From NCBI GenBank assembly GCA_963969595.1, contig OZ018417.1, positions 21,454,501 to 21,518,500 on the forward strand: a DNA stretch of 64,000 nucleotides, read 5' to 3'. Below, one piece after another: positions 39,620 through 50,160 of this stretch. Every line of letters begins with the position of its first letter. Positions within the stretch are counted from its first letter, which is position 1. The DNA comes from Neckera pumila. Taxonomy: Eukaryota; Streptophyta; Bryopsida; Hypnales; Neckeraceae. The notes beneath the pieces are model-generated. The model was not told where the DNA came from. It made no database searches and was given only the letters and a program-made list of their open reading frames with translations. A program made the position numbers and the translations under genes.

Positions 39620-39908
39620 CATTAGAGGGGATTTGAGGCCTGCGGAAGGCCGTTTTAGGCCTATTCCCGCAATCTGTTCACATGTTCTGAACTAGCAATA
39701 ATGCTGTCAAAATAAATTTGAAGAAAAAGAAAAAGAAAATTCTTCCCCAAATATCATTTTAAGCAAAAAAAAAATTAAATTTTAAATTTTTTTTTAAAAT
39801 GGCATAGTACGGTCTCGGCCACATCAACCAATAGTTATCTTGCATTCTCGCAGTCTGGGAACGCAGGATAACTCGCAGTCTCTTGAATGCCTCAAATAAC
39901 ATCTAATG
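39620..39908. mobile_element. CATTAGAGG-ended MITE, copy 2 (289 bp)
   Basis: Starts CATTAGAGGGGATTTGAGGCC and ends with the near complement GCCTCAAATAACATCTAATG. Internal CAGTCTGGGAACGCAGGA matches copy 1 at 10.7 kb. No target duplication could be settled. Confidence 0.65.
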
Positions 39909-40089
39909 ATTATATAAAGACTAAAAGAATTTATTTGTTGATTGACAATGTTCAAATTCAAGCTCAAATTTATTGTACAACCAAAGTAGTTGACCCATTT
40001 CTATACCACCCACCCATCCATTTCCAACCTATAGGCTGCTCTCATTGTGACCATAGAATGTTCAGTTGAGACGCAATTCGAGGAGCAGT

Positions 40090-40390
40090 TGTGGTGCATT
40101 ATGATTCGTTATGAGGCTCACAATATTGCAACCAACCCTTGGTTGACTTTGCAATCAGCATGTGGTCAAAAATAAAAAGGTCTAAATCACCATTATAGGT
40201 CAAAGAAAATCTTCCACAAAATAATTCATAATAAGTATCTTTTTTATAATAAAATTCTAGAAAAACATGTAGTCCTTCCAAATTCTATTTCTGTATATGG
40301 GAAAATTTCCACACTCAACAAACCTGCGCTCCAAATATGCGTAATTGCTTAAGGGGTTGGAAATGGGTCGGATACCTTATTAAAGCTCCA
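40090..40390 (+). repeat. Dispersed repeat (copy 2), without the foldback MITE
   Basis: Partner of 28450-28890. It preserves the unoccupied target TTA at 40347-40352 (GCTTAAGG). Confidence 0.6.
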
Positions 40391-40433
40391 TTTAGTCTGC
40401 AAAAGCTAATACTTGGAATCACACGATCAAGAC

Positions 40434-40765
40434 TAAGGTAACAGGTTCTGAAATCGCACAGGCTTTAAAATCCCCCACCCTACTCAAATGTACATTTCTT
40501 GTATATGTTGCTTTTTCTTAGCCTTTAGCAATGTACAAACAGTGTACATTTTAGGGGGTGGGCGATTTTAGAGCCCTATGCCACTTCAACTTCAAAATTT
40601 CATAACTAAATCCAAAAAGCTCCAAAAAATATGAAACGACTTGGGTTTGATTTCAGTTCCTCTTGTCTTTCAAGGAAAATTTACTAAAAATTATTTCAAG
40701 AAGCTTCGCCTCCCCAAAATTCACTTTCAGCTCTTAAATGGGCGATTTCTGGACCTGTTACCTTA
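40434..40765 (+). mobile_element. GGTAACAGG-ended MITE, copy 2 (332 bp)
   Basis: Terminal inverted repeat TAAGGTAACAGGTTCTGAAA / complement of GGACCTGTTACCTTA, about 22 bp with few mismatches. The interior contains GTACATTTCTTG ... GTGTACATTTTAGG, itself a partial inverted repeat. No coding potential. Confidence 0.7.
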
Positions 40766-42454
40766 CCGGTACTTGCAGTGAATGTCATCAGTTTGCCATT
40801 GATCCGTTCATTGGCTCATGTTTTTATAAAAGAAGACAAAAGGATTAAAAAAATAATTCTTTCCGACACGAACTGGAATCACGAGGTAAAGACGTAAAGT
40901 CTTTGATGCTTTCTTTCCGTCATTTGTACGAAATATAAATAAAATTAGAATTCCCCCATCGGCTCCTCTCCCCTCCCCTCAGCATGGTGACTTCCAATTT
41001 TAAAATAAATAAATAAATAAAATTAAGAAACAAAGACAATTCATGGCACTGCCGGATGAACAACGTTATACATTGAATCGGTTAGTAATAAAGTAATAAC
41101 AATAATAATAAAATTTATAAAACAAATGGACATTTCATTTGATTGTAACATTCATGCCTATTACCTTTTCTTCACGCAACGTTATCATCACATTGAGCCT
41201 CCACATGTCCACTTAGCTACTGATGAAGTATTGTTGAATGAAGAATATTCTACACCTTCTATTGGAGAATCAAGGTAGTGATAGTCAGATAATGTATGCT
41301 GCTAGATGTTATGATTGCAAATAAACAAAATAAATATTGGAATCAAGGGCTTCCTTAGCAAAAGAATCATAAGACAAAACAACTATTCAAACCAACGACT
41401 TCCAGGACAATCCGTAGCATTAGGAAAAATTTGAACTCCCCAAGAGCACCCTCCAATTCCTCAAAAGAGACCCCAATTAGCTAATAAAATTGTACTTCTC
41501 ATCAAATTTTCCCCTATTTTTGCCTACCCAAGCAATGATGGCTTTGAAGCCTTGTGGGCAACTTCTATTGGCTCCCCCTTTGAGGTACAAAGAAGAAGTT
41601 GGACTAATAATGACTCGCTTGGATTATTTTATTGAGTTAATGTACAATTGTACATGCACAATGGTACATGTTCCATCTAAATCATAAAATAGTCCCATGC
41701 TTAGTACATGATTCTTAGAATTAATCTCTGGGATACTATATTGAATGGAAAGGATGAGCTCTTATACAATAAGAAAGTCATACAAGGTAGAGACATCTCA
41801 CGTGCAAGATAGAGACATCTCACATGCATTCCAATGTACCAAATCTAGGCTCAATATATAGGAGTGTTGTCAAAATGAAGAGGGTTCCTGAAGGATTCAA
41901 ATTTTCCTAATGATTGTGCCACTTTCATGCTTTATTTGTGACCGGAAAACGTTGATTGCATCTACAAACAATCAAAACTTCATATGAATTGCAATGCTAA
42001 GTTCCACAAGCTTTTGAGCCTTCCTCTATGCCAATTTGACTTCTTGCCTATAGTTCATGCCATCAATAATAAATACTCCATAGATAATTTACTGAACCTT
42101 TCACATCTATAACCTGATTGTGATATTACAAATAGCTCAAATTATTTTAAACAATGTCAAATGTCCTATAGAGTCAAATTTTGTAGGACAATGTTTAATT
42201 TGTAAAGCTATAATATTTTGCTAAAAGCTTTGCTAAATTTTATCACATTTCAAAACATTGTTCACGACTCCATCTTACTAGTAGTAGATGTCAACATTGA
42301 CTTAGATATTATTAATCACTTTCTCATTCACCAATAAATATTTCCACTTGGATAAAGTGCACTTGGACAAAATTGGCTTTTGATTGTTGATTGAGAAGAT
42401 GACCCCACTTCCTATTAGAGCAAACTTCCATGTACAAAAATCTATACCTTAAGT
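40766..42454. other. AT-rich spacer
   Basis: Short random ORFs only. A GGAGCCTCTCC-like CT-rich patch at 40965-40985 and AAAT runs follow the MITE. Nothing recognised. Confidence 0.45.
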
Positions 42455-42690
42455 TAGGTTGTTTGTTTGTTACAGTGAGATCTCTTGGACCACTTGTCCT
42501 CCAGTTGCATGCTTGGTGTTGTCAGAAAGCCCTTTGCAAGGAGGGGTGCATAGACTTTGTTTTGTGGCATTTTAGCTCACAGAAAAAAAGATATTGAATT
42601 TCAAATTTTTTATAAATTAAAAAATTAGAAATAACTTTTACCTTTTTTTTGGTTGTGGAAATGGCACAAGGCATACTATCTATCTTGAAA
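42455..42690 (-). repeat. (TTTG)-headed dispersed repeat, copy 2
   Basis: GGTTGTTTGTTTGTTACAG, then AAAGCCCTTTGCAAGGAGGG, GACTTTGTTTTGTGGCATTT and AAGGCATACTA: the same order as 24.15 kb. This uninterrupted copy serves as the reference for the split copy at 43120-43760. Confidence 0.6.
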
Positions 42691-43119
42691 AGATAGAATA
42701 ATCCAGAATTCTATATGAAAGCAAGAAATTTGCAAAAAAGGAACTATAATTGTTGACCTGCAAAATTTTAGGATGAGGCTTGTGGAAAATCCAGGAAGGC
42801 AAATTTATGACATTCCGAAAACTATTTCAAATAGTAGTCTGTCAATTTCTAATTGCTTTCCATTTGATAGCCAGCCAAAGCTATTCCTGAAATGTAGCTT
42901 CTCCCTATTCACATAGAAATGAAAACATCATAAAAATCAATGAAGGCAAATTGAAAAACTTGAAAATTCATTTTTGATTCCGAAACAAATGACATTTTTT
43001 CCACGTTTACATAATTCAATCAAGTTATCCTCTAAGCCAACATCATAATGCTCTCATCTCAACATCCCTAATTTTTATTTATGTTTTTGATATTTGAATA
43101 TATCTTTCTATACCTTGAA

Positions 43120-43760
43120 TGAGACTTTTTGTTTTGTTTGTTATAGTGAGATCTCCAAAACCATGCGTCCCCTATTTGCGTTTTTAGTATCGTCAGAAAG
43201 CCTTCAACAAAGAGGGATGCGCAGACATTAGAGAACAATTCAGCCCCTAAAAGGGCTGTCCGAAGTTGACATGCCATGCTATTCTTTGCATGGCCTGTCA
43301 ACTTCAAAAATGCTCTTGGTGAGCAGTTAGAGTCTTTAAGTGCTCATCGGAGCAATCAAATTTCGTAGAATTTTTTTAAAATTTTTAAAATTTTAAAATT
43401 TTTTTTTTAAAAATAAATTTTTATTCGGAATTATGGGTTTGAGCGCCATTGCCACTGCACTTTCAACAAGGCAAAAATAGGGGAAAAATGATTTTTGGAA
43501 CAAAAAAAAAGCAAATTTCAGGGTACCTCGGAGGGCTGTGGAGCAACCCTCCAGAGCCCTCCAGAGGCCTGTGGAGCAACCCTCCACAGCCCTCCAGAGG
43601 CCTGAAATTTCCTTTAATGTTTTGTTTCGTGACATTTTGACCCATGACAGAAAAGATATTGAATTTTGAAGTTTTATGAATTAAAAAATTAGAAAATTAC
43701 ATTTGTTTTTTACTTATTTTGATTGTGATGGGACAGGGCACACTAGTACATTCCATTAGC
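43120..43760 (-). repeat. (TTTG)-headed dispersed repeat, copy 3, split by a MITE
   Basis: GAGACTTTTTGTTTTGTTTG to GCGCAGA (43225), then the CATTAGAGG-ended MITE, then TTTTGTTTCGTGAC to GGCACACTAGT. The two parts join into one copy of the repeat. Confidence 0.6.
43226..43619. mobile_element. CATTAGAGG-ended MITE, copy 3 (394 bp), inside a (TTTG)-headed repeat
   Basis: CATTAGAGAACAATTCAGCC / complement of GGCCTGAAATTTCCTTTAATG. It splits a dispersed repeat: GCGCAGA precedes and TTTTGTTTCGTGAC follows, whereas the uninterrupted relative at 42.45 kb reads GCATAGACTTTGTTTTGTGG. Near the right end a unit with GGAGCAACCCTCCA is repeated in tandem with GAGGCCT. Confidence 0.65.
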
Positions 43761-43945
43761 AAAAGACAAAAGACAAGAAGAGTTACAAGACCCTGCTACC
43801 AAAAAATTTCAGGAAGGGCTCTGGTATTTTAGTTAGGGTTGTCTTCAATCAAGGTCCAACTTGACGAAACCAAATGAAATCCTAATTATAGTATTTTGCT
43901 AAGAAATCGAACCCACATGATTCATTTGAAAGGATAATATATCAA

Positions 43946-44690
43946 TACCTTAAATGAGGCTGTTTGTTTGTTTGTTTGTTTGTTTTGTTTGTAGCGTGGA
44001 CAACTTCTTGACCGTGTGTCCCCCGGCCGCGTGCTTGGTACCGTCGGAAAGCTCTCGCCGAGGAGGGGTGCACCGGCTTGGTTTCGTGGCGTTTGGAGCG
44101 GTGGTGCAAAAGTTATTGAATTTCAAAGTATTTATTGATTAAAAAATTATTAAATTACTTTTACTTTGATTTTGGTGGCATTCTTGCTACTGGGAGTGGA
44201 ACCGGGAGTAGAATTGGGAGTAGAATCGAAAGTAGAACCAGGAGTGGAACCGAGAGTAGATGAAAATTGGGCTAACGGCACATGGCCACACTAGTCATTA
44301 CCTTAAATGAGGCTGTTTGTTTGTTTGTTTGTTTGTTTGTTTGTTTGTTTGTTTGTTTGTTTGTTTTGTTTTGTTTTGTTTGTAGCGTGGACAACTTCCT
44401 GACCGTACGTCCCCCGGCTGCGTGCTTGGTACCGTCGGAAAGCTCTCGCCGAGGAGGGGTGCACCGGCTTGGTTTCGTGGCGTTTGGAGCGGTGGTGCAA
44501 AAGTTATTGAATTTCAAAGTATTTATTGATTAAAAAATTAGAAAATTACTTTTATTTTGATTTTGGTGGTGTTCTTGGTACTGGGAGTGGAACCGGGAGT
44601 AGAACTGGGAGTAGAATCGGAAGTAGAACCAAGAGTGGAACCGGGAGTAGATGAAAATTGAGCCAATGGTACAGGGTCACACTAGTTGCA
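43946..44690 (-). repeat. Tandem pair of (TTTG)-headed repeats with a 12-bp minisatellite
   Basis: Two head-to-tail copies start ACCTTAAATGAGGCTGTTTG (43946 and about 44300), about 353 bp apart, and are nearly identical through GTGCTTGGTACCGTCGGAAA and GGAGGGGTGCACCGGCTTGG. The TTTG run is longer in the second. Each ends in six units of a 12-mer like GGGAGTAGAACC (44190-44262 and 44580-44655). Read on the minus strand this is a GC-rich body with a (CAAA)n tail. Confidence 0.8.
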
Positions 44691-44739
44691 ATGAATTTTG
44701 GATGATTTTTTTTTATTTGACACAAGTGTGTTGAACAAT

Positions 44740-45420
44740 ACACTACAATGGTTTTTTGTCAGGTAGAAAGGCTAATTTCACGCCAGATAAACACAACCTA
44801 CCGCCCAGATATTGAACCCCAACCACGTCATTTGATTTTGATACCTTTCCACCATCATCCGGTAGTTTAGGATCATCTCGGACCGAATTTCGGAATGATT
44901 CGCGACTACGAAGCCTGCTGCAGTACCTGAACGTCCAGGGACCGGCCCACCCAGAGGCGGGTGGGCCTGCCCGGCGGATAACGGGCGCGGGTGCTGATCT
45001 CGGAGCGGGTCGGACGTCGGGGACGGATCTCCTTTGCATGCCCCCAGCTGTCCACCTCTGCATGGACCAGCTTATTTGGCCAATGGGGGCTGCCTCTGCA
45101 CGTGGATGCCCACATGGGCAGCCCTCGCTTTTGCGGCTCCTTTTGGAGCCAACCAGGTGGGAGCCCAGGTCCGGACTCCGGAGTGGCTGATCCATCTCCG
45201 GAGCCCGATCCAGCGACGTGTTCGGAACTGGTGGCGATGCTCTTGCCACGAGCTCTTGACTGCAGTGACGGAGTGTTTTTACGAGGACCCAGTCAAACCC
45301 CGGCCTGCTTGGGGAATATGATGAAAAAAGGCATTTAAACTTTAATAAGGTGGAAAGAGATCCGACTGAGGACTGCAAGATGGAAGTTCGAGCTGAGGAC
45401 CAACTGAAACTCCCCATGTC
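44740..45420. other. GC-rich island of unknown origin
   Basis: About 44880-45320 is strikingly GC-rich amid AT-rich DNA and open on both strands (minus 44743-45417, 224 codons; plus 44991-45338, 115 codons). Neither product has a recognisable domain; the minus one is rich in Arg, Pro and Ser and looks like a compositional ORF. It could be part of an unrecognised retroelement or a captured exon. Confidence 0.35.
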
Positions 45421-46189
45421 AGTTACAGAGGCTCAAATCTAGGGTTGCTATTGGTTTCAAGATACGGCTTCCGCGTTGACAATACAACTGAAGAATTTCT
45501 ACTATGCAGAACTGAACTGGAACCGATCCGAGGAACCAATCACTCTTGAGAGTACAGCACATGTACGCGAAACAACAAGCCAGGCTTGCCGTGAGGAACA
45601 GAACAGAATGGAACTGAACTCAGTAATGAATGAATGAGGAGCATCATACTCTACAAACCGCACATCCTCAGCGAGAACGACGGACGTCCACGGAAGTCTT
45701 GGGAAGAAACGCGGCGCAATCAGTTGGAGGGCCATTCAGTTCCACCAGACTGAAGCGCTGGATGGGAATCATGAACTAGGCAAGACGAAGCTGCTACAGT
45801 TGCGGAGTATAAAATTTACTCCGTAGAAAATTTAAAACCAACAAGAAATCTCGTTTGATAAAATTTGGAATTCATATTTGCAATCACAGGCCCCAACTTA
45901 GGTGGGAATGGTGCATGCTCTTCCAATGGTAGAAATTTCAATTTCTAATTACAATGCGGTGATAAGTTAGAGTTATATTTGGTGGGGCAAATTCCGGAGT
46001 CTTGAAGATGCCCTTACATGTTTATAGCCACCTTAACTTGTGTTTATTGAAATGAAAGAATTGCATTGCAAAATAAATATTTTTTTTCTATCCACGATGT
46101 TTCGCCAGTTGGTTACAACCAATGAACCAAAAGACGTTGGGCTATTTTCTTTTGTGTCAAAATAGCTTGAGTGAAGTTGCTTTTCAACC

Positions 46190-47350
46190 AATAGTCAAAT
46201 TTTACCTAGGTATCTCCTAGTTTTGTCACATGGTATTGAAGAAATAGCTGGCTCCTTCTCCAAAATGATAAAATATCACTGTCGCAGAACAGAGAAACCA
46301 AGGCACCTTTACGTATTCATTACTGAAGTCGGCATCATTGGTCTGCATCCCAGGATTCCCAGGTTCAATCGAAAGTCATTTGAGGATCAGTATGTGGCCG
46401 TGACACTGTTGTGTCAGTACTGTACCTGTGACTGACAAAGTGGAACAAATGGATTTAGGAAGAAGATTTGATGCTATCTTATATGGTCACTTTACATTCA
46501 CCAGTAGAATGCAAGCACCCTTCTTCCGGAGCTGGTTTTGATTGCAAACGCAGAAGATGCGATGCTTAGTTGCCAACGGCCAACCTCCCTCTTTGAAGTC
46601 TCTTTTTCCGACGTTTACAGGATTCACTCATGGCATTCTCCAAGCTATTGCTGCTATTCTCCTATAATCCTATTTTTCTTGAACGCACTAATGTGAAACG
46701 GGAACGTGTCTTCTAGTATTGAGGACTTTATTTTTTTTTGACACAAATAAAGGGGAACCTTTTCTGCAAGAAATTGAACACAAAAGCCCAGCCGCAACCG
46801 GCCTGAGAACTACTATTGAGGATTTGTTGAGATGTAATTTTCGACAAAACGGAACTTTGGGAATTGATTGCAAGATGGTCAATTGGGATAGAATCTGCTT
46901 GACCCACGTCGCTGCCTTGCCACAGAAAATGGGGGCGAAAGGTTGTAATGAAATGATGCAAGAACATTGATATGGAAGCTTAAAGCCTACTGCAGTAGTG
47001 TACGTAGCCATCCGATTTCGAACTAGAAATTCGATACCAAGAATGCAGCAAGTGATTGGATGGTCAGATTCGTTAGTTTGGCAAAACTTGCGTATGTTGC
47101 AAACTTTTCCAGACGGCCCTCTAGAACCCCAGATCAATGCCTATCGTAGATTTCGGAGACTCTGCACTTGAATGTCTCAACGGAATGAACTCGTTAGTTT
47201 TGGTTCTACGAAACACCCTCGTCAGGACGTTGAGATGTTGTGTTGCATCTCCCATTGAGCAGCTTTACACTGGTGGGATTCAATGGAGCAAGAGTTAATG
47301 TACATACCCAGGCTACGTGACAGAATTGGGGTAAAACAAATACCATTTCA
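46190..47350 (+). repeat. Segmental duplication, copy A
   Basis: Collinear with 48006-49350: TAGTCAAATTTTACCTAGGT, GAAGAAATAGCTG, GAAGTCGGCA, TTTGAGGATC, GCAAAACTTGCGTATGTTGC, GGTGGGATTCAATGGAGCAA. It lacks the LINE of copy B and has its own 88-bp insertion at 46726-46813. No conserved reading frame between the copies was seen. Confidence 0.8.
46726..46813 (-). mobile_element. 88-bp truncated retroelement insertion with target duplication
   Basis: Flanked by CTAGTATTGAGGA (46713-46725) and CTACTATTGAGGA (46810-46822), 13 bp with one mismatch, and missing from copy B of the duplication. It opens with CTTTATTTTTTTTTGACACA, i.e. an A-rich tail on the minus strand, so it is a 5'-truncated LINE or a SINE. 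Confidence 0.65.
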
Positions 47351-47589
47351 GGGACTTGTAACTAGCTCAAGTGCTGGTGAAATCAGATAGAGCATTGCTG
47401 AATTATATCAAGATTTTGCCACACTTGGTAAGGGAAGCCATCATATTTTGTGTCACCAATTCAGGATTCAGACTAATTTATGCCACGATTGATGCGGATT
47501 TCCTCAGCTGGAAAATGTGCACTTTTGTTACATGATGACTCAAATAGACGGAGTCAACTGAATTGGTGGCAGGATGGACTCAGTTTCGT

Positions 47590-47999
47590 TTTTTCTTCTT
47601 TCTCGTACCTACTTCAACAGTTTGACTGAACAATTTTTTAAAGCATGAAAATCACGAGGTGTTCTTTTCTTTTTCCAAATTCTCAACTCAATTTTTCAAC
47701 ATAAATTATTTTTAATTCACAATCTGTAGTACAAAAATTTTAAGTTAAGAGGATTCAAAGCCTTATAATCTAGTCAAAGTAGGAGCGAGAAACCTTGTTT
47801 TCTTCATTGTAACCTCTTGTATCTTGAGATCAATATGGTTAAAGCTTTTGAAATTTCTTCCACACATTCCTATGCTAGTCTAGTGCAAGATCCTATAGTT
47901 GGATACAAAAAGGAAACAACTGTTTAGAATTTTTGATATTTGCATTAAAATTGGCAGTTTTGAGTGATTTTTGATGAAAAATGACCTTTGGATTGTAGG
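47590..47999 (-). mobile_element. Truncated TTAA-family MITE remnant
   Basis: Only the distal part is present: CGTACCTACTTCAAC ... CAAAGCCTTATAATCTAGTC ... GATTGTAGGGG. It matches the diverged copy at 22.66-23.44 kb. It abuts the left edge of the second copy of the segmental duplication at 48006. Confidence 0.5.
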
Positions 48000-48005
48000 G
48001 GTCAC

Positions 48006-49350
48006 TAGTCAAATTTTACCTAGGTATCACCACTTATCACTTGAGTAATGAAGAAATAGCTGTTTACTTCTCCAAATTGATAAAAATATCACCGTTGCAA
48101 AAGAGAGAAGCAAAGGTAACTGTACGTGTTCTTTGCCGAAGTCGGCACCAGTGTCTGCGTCCGGCAGGTTCAATGGAGAGTCACTCATTTGAGGATCCGT
48201 ATGTGGCAGTTTTACTGTTGTGCAAGTACTGTCCTGGTGACTCCTAAACTGGAACAAACTGGTTTACGAAGACGATTTGATGCTCACTTTACATTCACCA
48301 GTGGAATGCAAGAACCCTTCTTCCGGAGCTGGTTTTGATTGCAATTGGAGAAGTTGTGATCATGTGATGCCAAATTGCCAACTTGCCACTCATGCTACTC
48401 TCCTATAATCCTATTGTTCTTGAACCCACGAATGTGAAACGGTAACCTGTCTTCAGGTATTGAAGATTGGATCTGATTTGTTGAGATATAAATTTAGACA
48501 AAACTGAACTTAATGAATTGATTGCAAAATGGTCTATCGGGATAGAATTTGCTTACCCACGTTGCTGACTAGCCACAGGAAATGGGGGGCGAAAGGTTGT
48601 AATCATGCGAGAACTAAACATCGATAACTTATGGGAGATTGAAGCCAGACACGCTCAAACCTACTATGCGCCTCATTAGAGAGCCTAGGGTGATGGTGTG
48701 CACTACACATGGAGGGGCGATAAAGAAGTGTTCTGGAACAGGGTGCGGCCTCCTGAGTGTTCTTTCTTCTAGCAGTCTTTTGGTTCTTTCATTCTTTTGT
48801 TTTGGGCTATTCTTGTTCGGTTCTTATGTCCAGCCTTTTTGGCTTGGCTGTTGTTCTTTGGTTTCTTTTAATGCAATGGTTTCCCATTTGTTCAAAAAAA
48901 CAAAAACAAAAAACAAAAAACAAAACATCGATAACTTATGGAAGCTTAAAAGTCTACTGCAGCAGAGTACGTAGCCATCAGTTTGAACTAGAAATTCAAT
49001 AACCAAGAATGCAGGAAGTGATTGGATGTTCAGATTCCTTATTTGGCAAAACTTGCGTATGTTGCATACTTTCCAGAAGGCCTTCGGGACTGAGTTAGAA
49101 CTGAAGGCCTTTTTGAGAGGATGTTCATGAACCCCGAATATATCCTCATTATAGATTTTAGAGACTGTGCACTTGAATGTCACAATTTTGGCTCGTGAGG
49201 TTGCTCGTAGGGTTGAGATTCTGTGTTCAATCTTCCACCGAGCTCGCAGCAAAGCAGCGCACCACACTACCGGTGGGATTCAATGGAGCAAGAGTTAAAG
49301 TTCCCATATACATAACAGAATTGGGGGTCAAACAAATGCTCAAGGCACCA
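48006..49350 (+). repeat. Segmental duplication, copy B
   Basis: Direct-repeat partner of 46190-47350, longer because of the LINE insertion at 48635-48922. Its left edge abuts a truncated TTAA-family MITE. Confidence 0.8.
48635..48922 (+). mobile_element. 5'-truncated LINE insertion with 19-bp target duplication
   Basis: AAACATCGATAACTTATGG lies on both sides (48616-48634 and 48923-48941), 19 of 19 identical. The insertion ends AATGCAATGGTTTCCCATTT then (CAAAAA)n, the same 3' end as the LINE at 7976-8668. Copy A of the duplication carries the unoccupied target (GAACATTGATATGGAAGC near 46960-46977). Confidence 0.85.
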
Positions 49351-50152
49351 AGATTTGGTGTCAACAATACTTTGAAATTAAAATTAAACATCATCAAATT
49401 GCTATTTTTAGTAGTTTATGTCTTCGAAAACTTCTCTTTGAAGTCTAGTTTTAACATCAAAAATCTAATCTTGAAAAGGATTGATTATGATTTTTCTATT
49501 CAAGATTTTGTGCAAGGGTGTCCATTGGAATCTTGGCTTTCCGTAGTGTTGAGGGCTCTTGGAAATGGGCCTCAAATACATTGGAGAAAATCACGTTAGA
49601 AATTCATTTAAAAAAGTTGTGGAGGAGATTTTGAAAAGCCATAAATTGATTGGGATTATGCATGTTAGGCCCCTTAACCTCACATATTTTTGGTGACCAA
49701 CTTTTTAGACTTGACATATGAAAAGAGGACTGAAAGACTTCAAATCACTTTTATAGTTTTAACACCCTCATGATCAAACATTATAATCTTTCAATGCACA
49801 AGTGATATTGTTGTGTTTTCTTTTCCTATGTGATCACTAGCATGTCTACTTTGAAGTTGTATGGTTACAATTTATCTTTTTTCTTTCAATTCTTAAAATA
49901 TTTTTTCATATGTATATATGTTTTTTCTTTGTATTAATGCCGCTCATTTTCCAAGCTGTTGGATGATAATTCGCCTCATGCGCCCCTTAACCTGGCCTTG
50001 ATTGAGCAACATGATAGAAGTAATTGTTTATGTATGAAGTGCAAACGTTGTAATTGATACAACTTATTGAAATGTTGGCTTTTTGTTCAATTTAGAACAA
50101 ATTCTATAAAGCTCAAAAAAGGCCTTAGGTATTTAGGGGTTTTAAAAGTGAA
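49351..50152. other. AT-rich spacer
   Basis: Follows the segmental duplication and precedes the hAT-like element. No ORF or repeat of note. Confidence 0.45.
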
Positions 50153-50160
50153 CTTCCATA

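Noticed and set aside
44282..44533. ORF with a long Cys-Leu-Phe-Val run
   Set aside because: It is the (TTTG)n tract read in frame.
44743..45417. 224-codon minus-strand ORF
   Set aside because: Lies in a GC-rich patch, open on both strands, low complexity and no family resemblance; described only as an island.
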